A stretch of DNA of 64,000 nt, taken from assembly GCF_000483165.1 (NCBI RefSeq), contig NZ_AXXW01000006.1, positions 1-64,000 of the forward strand, written 5' to 3'. Positions 44,089 to 53,310 of this stretch are shown here, piece by piece. Each line of letters begins with the position of its first letter. Within the stretch, counting starts at the first letter, position 1. The translations under genes were made by a program, and so were the position numbers. The notes beneath the pieces are model-generated. The model was not told where the DNA came from, made no database searches, and saw only the letters and a program-made list of their open reading frames with translations. The DNA comes from Tullyiplasma multilocale ATCC 49900. Its GTDB lineage: Bacteria > Bacillota_I > Bacilli_A > Mycoplasmatales > Mycoplasmataceae.

Positions 44089-44149
44089 ACTTCCCATTAA
44101 TGAAAGGGCTTAAAAAACCCTTAAAAGTTTCATTTGAGATTATTATAAT
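44089..44149 (+). promoter_or_regulatory. Promoter with shared 18-bp near-palindrome (exported protein 44186)
   Basis: ACTTCCCATTAATGAAAG (44089-44106) lies 37 nt before TATAAT (44144-44149). It is the most diverged copy of the element, but spacing is identical. It overlaps an inverted repeat AAGGG...CCCTT. Confidence 0.6.
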
Positions 44150-44185
44150 TTGCATGATATCGAGCAACGATATAAGAGGTATAAA

Positions 44186-45409
44186 ATGAAAAATTGAAAA
44201 AAAGTGACGATAGTTTTGGCAGGGGGTTTGCTATTTGCATCTCCTTTATCCGTACTAGCAATTACAAACAAGATTAATCAAAACGCCAATCAAGTAGATA
44301 AGGGTCAACTTGAGGCATTAATTAAAAAAGCTGAGGATTTAGAAATTACGTTATATACAAATAAAAGTTTTCTAAACCTAAATGTTATTAAGGATGCATC
44401 AAAAGTTATAGTCAGTGAAGAAGATGTAACACAAGAAATTGTTGACAGCATGACACTTAAATTACAAGAAGCTTTAGATGCTTTGGCTGTCATTGAAAAA
44501 TGAGATATTATCGATCCGAACGCATTATCCGAACTGTATGATGGTTATAATTTCAGTGAATCAGAAGCCGAATATGTTCGTTCTTTATACGGTTATTACT
44601 ATACTATAGCTATGGATATAGAAGTGGTTAAAATGTTGAAGGAGCGCCCTGATTGATATGAGAATATGAATGATTTTAATATCTCAATAGATTTCGCTAA
44701 TAAATATGAAATTTTGGACAGACTTCTAGAACATGGTGTCGAGTATACATATACTATTCAACACCCGATGGATTGAGAACTACCACCACTTTGAGAAAGT
44801 GCTGGTAAGTTTGTTCCCAAACTTATTGGGATTGAAGACTTTAGATGATTTATACCATCAACTTTTACTGATTATAATTTCATTTCAGAGGATGACGATG
44901 TTATGTATACGTACTACGATATTGAATCCCTTTTCGTTAAGGAAATAATAGAAATGAATTTAGCCAAATATTTAGGTGCAATTACAGGCGCTTTCTATTA
45001 TGACATAAAATTAGATGTCTCAGAAGAAGATTTTAATGCAAATTATTTCATCGACAACGAGATAGCAATACAAGGTAGTTTTGATTTAATTTATGGTGAC
45101 GGAAAAAGAGAAACAGTTGATAGCAACGAATTAGGAATTACATTTAAGTTTCCGGGATACAAAAGAATAAATTTAACAGGTCTTTGAAGTGGGATTGAAA
45201 ATCATGGTTTAACTTCAAAATCAAGTGAACAAGAAGTTGCAAATTATGTAATATCAAGTTTTAAAGAGATGCACGGAATTAAACTAATTTACAATAAAGA
45301 TTTTAGAGTCTACTTGCAAGATTCAACACCAGCATTTTTTGCTGTTGAATCTCTTACGCTTTCCGAGCATATATACAACTTCGGACATATCAAAGTTCCA
45401 AAAATTTAA
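44186..45409 (+). CDS. Exported protein with FIVAR-like domain (paralogue)
   Basis: 407 residues. MKNWKKVTIVLAGGLLFASPLSVLAITN is the export signal, no lipobox. Residues ~38-100 (LEALIKKAEDLEITLYTNKSFLNL...VTQEIVDSMTLKLQEALDALAVIEKW) fit FIVAR. The rest is Tyr/Asp/Glu-rich and contains several TGA Trp codons. It includes a ...LGITFKFPGYKRINL... stretch. ATG 44186 has AGAGGT as RBS. It shares domain order with the gene at 42676 and is 208 bp downstream, with its own promoter element. Confidence 0.77.
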
Positions 45410-45433
45410 AAAACTTCTCGTAAGAGAAGTTTT
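45410..45433. terminator. Bidirectional terminator
   Basis: AAAACTTCTC pairs with GAGAAGTTTT around GTAA. It lies between the convergent exported-protein and azoreductase genes. Confidence 0.75.
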
Positions 45434-45440
45434 TCTTTTA

Positions 45441-46040
45441 TTAAAATGTTTTAGCAACAGCAATGATTTCTTCTTTAATTGCTTCGACTAGTTCTTCTTT
45501 TGTTTTACCCATATTTTCAAATGCGTCAGCTCCAGATAATCAAATTGGTGTGTTAACTTCAGTTCCTAATCATTTGAATGTCCCAACTAATCAGTCCTTC
45601 ATGTTAGCGAATGGATAGACCCCTTCAGCAGTTCCAGCAGTTGCAAGAATTTGAACTTTAAGATTACTTAATAAACCTTTAGGGATACCGTTTTCCATTT
45701 GTTTGTATGAGAATGTCATTTCAGGTACGAAGATGTGATCTAAGTAATTCTTAAACATTCCACTTACTGTTAAGTTATGCATTGGCACGGCTACAATCAA
45801 TTTGTCCATTGATTTTAATTGATTGATATATTTAAATGAATTTTCCTCAGTATAAAAATCACCAATGTTTTTATTTGTTAGTGCTATTTCAGCCATTGGT
45901 TCATTATTTAAATCCATGATTGTGATTTCATCATTTGGATTTAATGCTTTGTATTCTTCTAAGAATACTTTTGTTAATTCAAGAGATCTTGAATTTTCTG
46001 GACTATTAATTGTCCCTGTTATTACTAATACTTTGCTCAT
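45441..46040 (-). CDS. FMN-dependent NADH-azoreductase-like flavoprotein (copy 1)
   Basis: 199 residues of the flavodoxin-like AzoR/NQO fold. It has VLVITGTINSPENSRSLELTKVFLEEY (FMN phosphate loop), MDLNNEPM, and LIVAVPMHNLTVSGMFKNYLDHIFVPEMTFSY, the family's PMYNF-type motif and flavin region. LKVQILATAGTAEG follows near residue 130. Likely quinone or azo reduction for redox defence. Its promoter region carries TTTAGTATTT repeats (46075-46122). Related to copy 2 at 47481. Confidence 0.88.
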
Positions 46041-46074
46041 ATTGAGTTCTCCTTATTGTTAATGAATATAGACA

Positions 46075-46122
46075 AAATACTAAATCAGGTTTAGTATTTA
46101 ATATTAAATTAATTTAGTATTT
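46075..46122. promoter_or_regulatory. Candidate operator: three copies of TTTAGTATTT
   Basis: AAATACTAAA (46075-46084) and TTTAGTATTT (46090-46099) form a perfect palindrome around TCAGG. A third TTTAGTATTT is at 46113-46122. They lie 35-82 bp upstream of the azoreductase start at 46040 and would overlap its promoter. Confidence 0.5.
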
Positions 46123-46225
46123 TGAATTGATCATATTTAAATGATTATAAGTAAGGGTCACGGAGTAACTAACTTACAAAAGTAATTTTATCTTATTTTT
46201 GTAAGTTATTTATACATTATTTTGC

Positions 46226-47316
46226 TTATTTAACCTCATTTTGAGTTATACAGTGAATATTTCCCCACCTAGTAGAACTTCTCTAGCAAGAATTGGTTCA
46301 ACTACTCTATCGGGAAATAATTTAGAAATAACGTCAATTGCATTTTGATCGTTTTCATTATCAAAAATTGGTAAAATTACAGCTCCATTAATAATATAGA
46401 AATTGGCATAAGAACCAGGAAGTCTAGCTTCATAATCTCTTAACCTTTGGCCATTAGTGTAATCTATTTCATCCACCTCTTCTTTTGTGTAGTGCATTGT
46501 TGTTGGTTGGAGTAATTTAGTTACTTTAATTTTTCTTCCTTTAGCATCTGTTTGGTTTTCTAATATTTTTAATGCTAATGAACTAATTTTATATTGCGGA
46601 TCCTTTATATCGTATGTTCAAGTCAGGACAACATGTCCTGGTTCAACTACGTGTAACATGTTATCAATGTGTCCGTTAGTTTCATCATTGAAAACACCCA
46701 ACGGTAATCAAATAACTTTTTCAACTCCCAGATATTCCTTTAAATTAGACTCAATTTCTAATTTTGTCAAATGCGGATTACGGTTTTTATTTAATAAACA
46801 TTCTTCAGTAGTATATAAAGTACCCTCGCCATCAACGTGAATTGAACCACCTTCTAAAACGAAGTTTGCTCGATAGTAATCAGCACCTGCAATTTCGGCC
46901 ATTTTTCTAGCTATTTTGTCATCTAGTTCACAAGAAATAGTAACACCATTTCCAGCTCCCCCTCATCCATTGAAAATTCAATCAACAGCTCTTATTTCTC
47001 CTTTTGAATTTTTCAAATATGTAAGACCTGTATCACGTGCTCAAGCATCATTTGTTTTCATTTCCACCAACTTGATTCTATAATCCAGTCTCGCTCTCGC
47101 GTTATCAAATTGTTCTGCACTAACAATCATAGTCAAAGGTTCATATTTCACTATTGTGTTTGCAATTTTGGCAAATGTTCTCTGGGCAGGTTTTCCACCT
47201 CCTGGTCAGTTAAGTGTGTTTTCGGGTCAAATCATTCATGTACCTTTATGTTGTTCAGTTTCACCAGGCATTCAAAACCCGTCTTTTCTTGGTGTGCTAT
47301 TTATTATTTTTTTCAT
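46226..47316 (-). CDS. aguA: Second agmatine deiminase, frameshifted before the catalytic Cys
   Basis: Close paralogue of the 34877 gene: [37 protein letters not shown]-like segment, [31 protein letters not shown]. The ATG 47316 frame ends ...LLGGEIFTV at TAA 46246 (356 residues). Copy 1 reads [13 protein letters not shown] here. Adding one G in the GTGGGG run near 46265 restores [14 protein letters not shown] and the stop at 46226. So a single-base deletion removes the active-site Cys. It is either a pseudogene or a sequencing error. No carbamoyltransferase or permease partner lies next to it. Confidence 0.85.
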
Positions 47317-47416
47317 AAGTTTACCTCTTCATTCTTCAAAATTAGAATACATCCTTTAAATAAAAAAGGAAGGGATAAAAGCATTAATTTAAGGCATTTT
47401 AATACTATAAAATAAT

Positions 47417-47440
47417 AAAAAATCCCTTACGAGATTTTTT
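47417..47440. terminator. Terminator of azoreductase copy 2
   Basis: AAAAAATC pairs with GATTTTTT around CCTTACGA. It lies between azoreductase copy 2 and the second agmatine deiminase. Confidence 0.65.
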
Positions 47441-47480
47441 ATTATTTCTTTGTTTTAAATTAAAATTTTGCAGCAACATT

Positions 47481-48059
47481 TTAAATTTCTTCGATTTTTG
47501 TAGAAACTAATTCTTTAGCTGATTTACCATTATTTGCTGGTGTATCTAGACCCTCTAATAAGATTGTGTCATTTACTTCTGATCCAACAAATTCTCAAAC
47601 ATTTTTTAATCACTCAGCATTATTTGCTCATGGGTAATTTTCTAATGGAGAACCTTGAGTTGCTAAGATTTGAACTTTCAAGTTATCTAATAACCCTTTA
47701 GCCATTCCTTTTTCAGCAAATTTGTATGAGAATGCCATATTAGGAACCATAATGTGATCTAAGTAATTTCCTAATAGTCCTGTAATTTTGTAGTTATGCA
47801 TTGGTGCTGAAATGATTAATTTATCCATTTCTTTTAATTGTGCAATGTACTTCATTGCATTTTCTTCATTGTAGAATTCACCCATGTTGTTAGCACTTAA
47901 TGTCATATGGGCCATTGGTTCGTTATTTAAATCCATAACTGTAATTTCATCATTTGGATTCAATGTTTTGTATTCTTCTAAGAATACGTTTAATAATTCG
48001 ATTGATCTAGAATTTTCAGCTGTATTTGCTGATCCTGTTAATACTAATACTTTTTTCAT
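47481..48059 (-). CDS. FMN-dependent NADH-azoreductase-like flavoprotein (copy 2)
   Basis: 192 residues: VLVLTGSANTAENSRSIELLNVFLEEYKTLNP, TVMDLNNEPMAHMT, LIISAPMHNYKITGLLGNYLDHIMVPNMAFSY and LKVQILATQGSPLENYP. Similar throughout to copy 1. The last codon is followed by TAA where copy 1 reads on; past it the sequence still encodes NVAAKF before a second TAA, so the frame appears to have gained an early stop, costing about six residues. ATG 48059 with GAGGT is used; the ATG 48 bp upstream has no RBS. Confidence 0.85.
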
Positions 48060-48078
48060 AATTGTTACCTCTTCGTAA

Positions 48079-48120
48079 TTAATATAGGTTATTGATGAAT
48101 ATCTCATTTTCCTATATTAA
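48079..48120. promoter_or_regulatory. Inverted repeat upstream of azoreductase copy 2
   Basis: Arms TTAATATAGG and CCTATATTAA are perfect over 10 bp with a 22-nt spacer, 20-61 bp before the start. Candidate operator with a sequence unlike that of copy 1. Confidence 0.4.
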
Positions 48121-48184
48121 TATCTTATTCTTGCCAAATAAAAAAACAAGTAGGCACTTTAGGGTAACTATCATTCAGAAATTA

Positions 48185-48218
48185 AAAAAAGACTTAATCA
48201 AAATAGATTAAGTCTTTT
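48185..48218. terminator. Bidirectional terminator
   Basis: AAAAGACTTAATC pairs with GATTAAGTCTTTT around AAAATA, next to the stop of the 61-residue gene. Confidence 0.75.
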
Positions 48219-48226
48219 ACCACAAA

Positions 48227-48412
48227 TTAATTTACTGCTCTAATTATCATTAAAACTGCAAAGACAACAATTCCTAAAGCTACAAATAATCCCGCTCCAA
48301 GTAGTACTCTACGAGAAAATTTCCCTCAAAAAGTTAATTCTTTTTCGGCTTTTGCATTACGAACTTTTTTATTAACTTTTTTCGCGTATCTATTATGTTC
48401 TTTTCTATCCAT
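48227..48412 (-). CDS. Small membrane protein, function unknown
   Basis: 61 residues. A basic N-terminal half (MDRKEHNRYAKKVNKKVRNAKAEKE), one TGA Trp, and a single membrane helix ending in MIIRAVN. It has the size and topology of a minimal SecE, but the conserved Trp-Pro motif is missing, so no function is assigned. It starts behind AAGGTGATT and stops at a strong terminator. Confidence 0.6.
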
Positions 48413-48450
48413 ATAATCACCTTTAATTAAATAATAACATCAACCAATAA

Positions 48451-48473
48451 AAAAAGAGCCAGATGCTCTTTTT
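48451..48473. terminator. Bidirectional terminator
   Basis: AAAAAGAGC pairs with GCTCTTTTT around CAGAT. Confidence 0.7.
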
Positions 48474-48873
48474 AAAAAACTACTTTATGTTTTTAAAAGT
48501 TAAGTGAGTATGTTTTAGACGGCGTCATTCGAATAATTTGGAAGACACAAAAATGGAAAATAAGTTAAGGGCTTTTTATGTTCTTTAAAGCGATTCTAAT
48601 AAGTTTCATGCCTTCTTGTCTAAATAACGTGTTAATTCATCAATAACGAGGCTCTAATGTCCTTAAAACAGTTTTTGTTTCTCCCTATTGATCTGTAATT
48701 CAAAAACATTTTTACAAATACTCCTGTGTAATTTTGGGTAATACCTATGGGAGGGTTTAATCAATGGGTAAATAAAAAGACAACTTCAAAAATTGTCTTT
48801 TTAAAATATTTAACTTTTCTTAAACAACCTCTTGACAAGTCAACACTATATAAGATGTGAGAGTGTTTTTATG
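48474..48873. other. Gene-free stretch with hairpin repeat
   Basis: No gene was recognised. It holds one copy of the 60-bp hairpin repeat (48767-48829) and a TTGACA followed by TATAAG (48832-48853) that looks like a plus-strand promoter with no plus-strand gene after it. It may be a decayed region. Confidence 0.4.
48767..48829. repeat. Hairpin repeat copy 1
   Basis: GGTAAATAAAAAGACAACTT, then an inverted arm ending in TTGTCTTTTT, then AAATATTTAACTTTTCTTAA. The same order recurs at 50202-50272 with few changes. Confidence 0.6.
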
Positions 48874-49419
48874 CTAGGCTTCGATGAGGTTGCGATCTCT
48901 ATTTTCCACAAATTCAGCAATAAATTTTCTATCGTTTTTCTTTATAATAAATCAGAACGGAAGTTTTATTATTCAAACAATTGCGAAAAGAAACGGAAGA
49001 ACTGCGATTAAGAATAATGCCGGCAATTGATCTACCATTTTTGATAATTGAGCTGCCAGCTCTTCTGTCATGTATAAAAAGCGACTTCTATCCGAAACAT
49101 ATTCATTAAATACTTTTTTGCTATTAAATATTATTAATAATATTGCTAATTTCCTATCAATAACTTTATTTGTTTTGTGATCAACTTCATAACCTCTTTT
49201 TAACAATGATTCAATAATTAGTAACAGTAATATATATAATAGCAACAACAATGAAATTATACTAAGCACAAGCACAGCTGTATTAAATTTTTTATAAACC
49301 AAAGCGCAGACAATGATGGAAATAACAAATATTAGAAAAAACCAAATCAATGCCCCTCTTAAAGTTTTTAATCTATTTTCTTTTTCCGTCTTATAATTTT
49401 CTATATTAGAGAGCATCAT
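48874..49419 (-). CDS. Membrane protein, function unknown
   Basis: 181 residues, not recognised. It has two adjacent membrane helices (about 22-45 and 50-72), a basic cytoplasmic stretch (KRGYEVDHKTNKVIDRK), a polar helix, then a third hydrophobic segment near 135-150 followed by Trp residues coded by TGA. It starts at the double ATG 49419/49416, 3 bp after the 68-residue ORF. It is probably part of a two-gene transcript. Confidence 0.62.
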
Positions 49420-49422
49420 TAT

Positions 49423-49629
49423 CTAAAGACCCTTCCAAAAAAACAGAAAATATCTTATTTTTTGATGAGGCATCACTTGGATAGTTTTTCAATATTTTTT
49501 TTCCTTTTTACCTAAAACTTTTTCGAATAATTGATTCGTTTTGGGTGTGTCATCAGAAGTATAAATGCGAGTCAAACCGACTAATAAAATCAAAGCATCT
49601 GCAGAAACTAGTCCAATCAATTTTTCCAT
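49423..49629 (-). CDS. Small protein, function unknown
   Basis: 68 residues with a strong GAGGT site before ATG 49629. The N-terminal 22 residues are hydrophobic (MEKLIGLVSADALILLVGLTR). The remainder is basic with KVLGKKEKKYWKT, one Trp coded by TGA. It reads directly into the 181-residue gene. A coding call rests on RBS, spacing and the UGA-Trp frame only. Confidence 0.5.
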
Positions 49630-49871
49630 AAAATACCTCATTTAAATTTATTATATTTAAAATTACACCAATAAGTGTAAAAAGTTTAATAAATAAAAAA
49701 AATAATGTTAGTTGTATATTTTTGAAGTCTCAAAATTGACTCACCTTTTCTGTATTCAAGGCCCGGAAATGAAGTTATTGATTTTCCTTGGTTTTAAAGA
49801 TAACATTAAATTAGATGAGATTCTTTGTGATCACACTATTGTTTAGGATTATGATTCAAATATTCATATAT

Positions 49872-49903
49872 AAAGGTGTACCGCGGTAACAGTGGAGCCC
49901 CTC
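49872..49903 (+). promoter_or_regulatory. Orphan T-box-like antiterminator motif
   Basis: AAAGGTGTACCGCGGTAACA followed by GTGGAGCCCCT has the layout of the conserved T-box sequence plus its 3' pairing strand. A terminator follows at 49911, but no aminoacyl-tRNA synthetase gene does. Stem I with a specifier was not identified. Confidence 0.4.
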
Positions 49904-49910
49904 TACAAAT

Positions 49911-49936
49911 AAAAAAAGAGCTTTTGCTCTTTTTTT
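49911..49936. terminator. Terminator after the T-box-like motif
   Basis: AAAAAAAGAGC pairs with GCTCTTTTTTT around a T-rich loop. Confidence 0.75.
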
Positions 49937-50032
49937 ATTTTAAACACCTCTCATAAATTATGAAAGGGTACGTGCCTCTAGGGCAAAATGAAAGATAGAC
50001 TATTGAATATAGTTTATCTTCACAATATAATG

Positions 50033-50203
50033 TTATCTCTTTTTGTCAGTTTTGTTGATCATTATTTTTAAATGAAAAAATAATCTTTCAGTAATTATTT
50101 TTCATTGTTTACCTTCAACTGTGACAAGTTCTCTATGCATATATACACGAGTAATCTTGCAGCCAACTCTAAAAGTAGTTGTACCAATCTTTAATACAAA
50201 AGG
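50033..50203 (-). pseudogene. atpC: Fragment of atpC (duplicate)
   Basis: 50082-50195 matches 50743-50856 of the intact atpC on the same strand without gaps, at about 100 of 114 positions by eye. The translated part reads KIGTTTFRVGCKITRVYMHRE, then LVTVEGKQ, as in the epsilon subunit. There is no start codon, and both ends of the gene are missing. Its frame is still open, so it is a recent or slowly decaying copy. It is bounded on the right by the hairpin repeat at 50202. Confidence 0.75.
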
Positions 50204-50272
50204 TTAAATAAAAAGACAACTTCAAAAGTTGTCTTTAAAATATTTAGTTTTCTCTAAACAACTTATCCACAA
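50202..50272. repeat. Hairpin repeat copy 2
   Basis: Same order as 48767-48829: AAAAAGACAACTT hairpin with GTTGTCTTT, then AAATATTTAGTTTTCTCTAA and ACAAC. Adjoins the atpC fragment on one side and a TTATCCACA on the other. Confidence 0.6.
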
Positions 50273-50414
50273 CTTAATAATAGCACATAAATTCAAATAT
50301 CCTAAATTTGGATTTTCAAATTTTTTAATGAATTGCTGTTTTTAGATATCTTGATAAGATAAAGAAAGTTCTAGGCAGCATATTATAGTTTTCCTCAAAA
50401 ACAACTTATCCACA
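50273..50414. other. Two DnaA-box-like sites
   Basis: Perfect TTATCCACA at 50273-50281 and 50406-50414, each preceded by an AAACAAC-type sequence. No dnaA or dnaN gene is in the window, so this is not evidence of an origin. Confidence 0.35.
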
Positions 50415-50513
50415 AATTTTGTTTAGAGGAAAGCGCCATTTATTAGCGGAGGTTCTAATGGACAATATAAAGTAATTTTTGTATTAACCAACGCACTTCT
50501 TAACCGGAGGGGC

Positions 50514-50570
50514 ATGGAAATCATTTTTGCTATCTTAATAATGATTTTTCTAATACTGGCTATAATCTAA
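50514..50570 (+). CDS. Possible 18-residue hydrophobic peptide
   Basis: ATG 50514 lies just after a strong GGAGGGG site. The peptide is MEIIFAILIMIFLILAII, a single membrane-length helix. The stop sits in the left arm of a perfect 10-bp inverted repeat (CTATAATCTA/TAGATTATAG, 50560-50585). A plus-strand terminator follows at 50627. It could be a type I toxin-like peptide or a chance ORF; nothing else supports it. Confidence 0.3.
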   Translation: MEIIFAILIMIFLILAII

Positions 50571-50626
50571 TGAAGTAGATTATAGTAATCCTAGATAAAT
50601 AATATTTGAAAATCACAAGAGATCTT

Positions 50627-50651
50627 AAACCTGACAAGAGTCAGGTTTTTG
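50627..50651 (+). terminator. Plus-strand terminator
   Basis: AAACCTGAC pairs with GTCAGGTTT around AAGA, followed by TTTTG. It implies a plus-strand transcript in the otherwise gene-free stretch. Confidence 0.7.
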
Positions 50652-50663
50652 TTTGCTCAAATG

Positions 50664-50685
50664 AAAAAGAACCTTGCGGTTCTTT
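50664..50685 (-). terminator. Terminator of the ATP synthase operon
   Basis: AAAGAACC pairs with GGTTCTTT around TTGC, immediately after the atpC stop. Confidence 0.75.
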
Positions 50686-50687
50686 GA

Positions 50688-50987
50688 TTAGACTAATTTT
50701 TGTGGCGTATCTATTTTACGACCTTGTTCATCTACTAAATATAATCTTTCAGTAATGATTTTACATTGTTTACCATCAACTGTAACAAGTCCTCTATGCA
50801 TATGTACACGAGTAACTTTGTCACCAACTCTAAAAGTAGTTGTACCAATTTTTAATGCAGTTACTAACGGAATCATGTTTTGTAAGATTCCCATATCTCC
50901 ATCAACTGATTGGATGTTAACAATATCAACTTCCTTGTCTTCAATAAATATTCCATCTGGAGTAACAACTTTAAGTTTGATTCCCAT
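50688..50987 (-). CDS. atpC: ATP synthase epsilon subunit
   Basis: 99 residues, last gene of the operon. It has the N-terminal beta-sandwich (LKVVTPDGIFIEDKEVDIVNIQSVDGDMGILQNMIPLVTALKIG) and a second strand set ending in KLV. The usual C-terminal two-helix regulatory arm (~40 residues) is absent, so the protein is shorter than the typical 130-140. A fragment of the gene is duplicated at 50033-50203. Confidence 0.94.
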   Translation of the reverse strand: MGIKLKVVTPDGIFIEDKEVDIVNIQSVDGDMGILQNMIPLVTALKIGTTTFRVGDKVTRVHMHRGLVTVDGKQCKIITERLYLVDEQGRKIDTPQKLV

Positions 50988-51006
50988 AAATTATTTCCTC
51001 CTTAGA

Positions 51007-53306
<2,300 letters not shown>

Positions 53307-53310
53307 AAGA

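Larger units (their letters stand above)
49630..50687. other. Gene-poor region with relics
   Basis: About 1 kb between the small membrane genes and atpC. It contains a T-box-like element, a terminator, an atpC-derived fragment, a hairpin repeat, two DnaA-box-like sites, a possible very small ORF and two terminators, entered separately. The mixture suggests past insertions or rearrangement. Confidence 0.5.

Noticed and set aside
38835-45409. CRISPR or tandem repeat array in the surface island
   Set aside because: Repeats are coding paralogy and promoter motifs, not regularly spaced repeats.
48832-48853. TTGACA/TATAAG promoter on the plus strand
   Set aside because: Spacing is short and nothing is encoded downstream on that strand. 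It is kept only as a remark in the spacer entry.
49872-49903. Similarity of CCGCGGTAA to the 530 loop of 16S rRNA
   Set aside because: Only nine bases match and the flanks do not fit rRNA. A T-box-like reading explains more of the sequence.
50273-50414. Origin of replication
   Set aside because: Two DnaA-type boxes without dnaA/dnaN or an AT-rich unwinding cluster of boxes are not enough.
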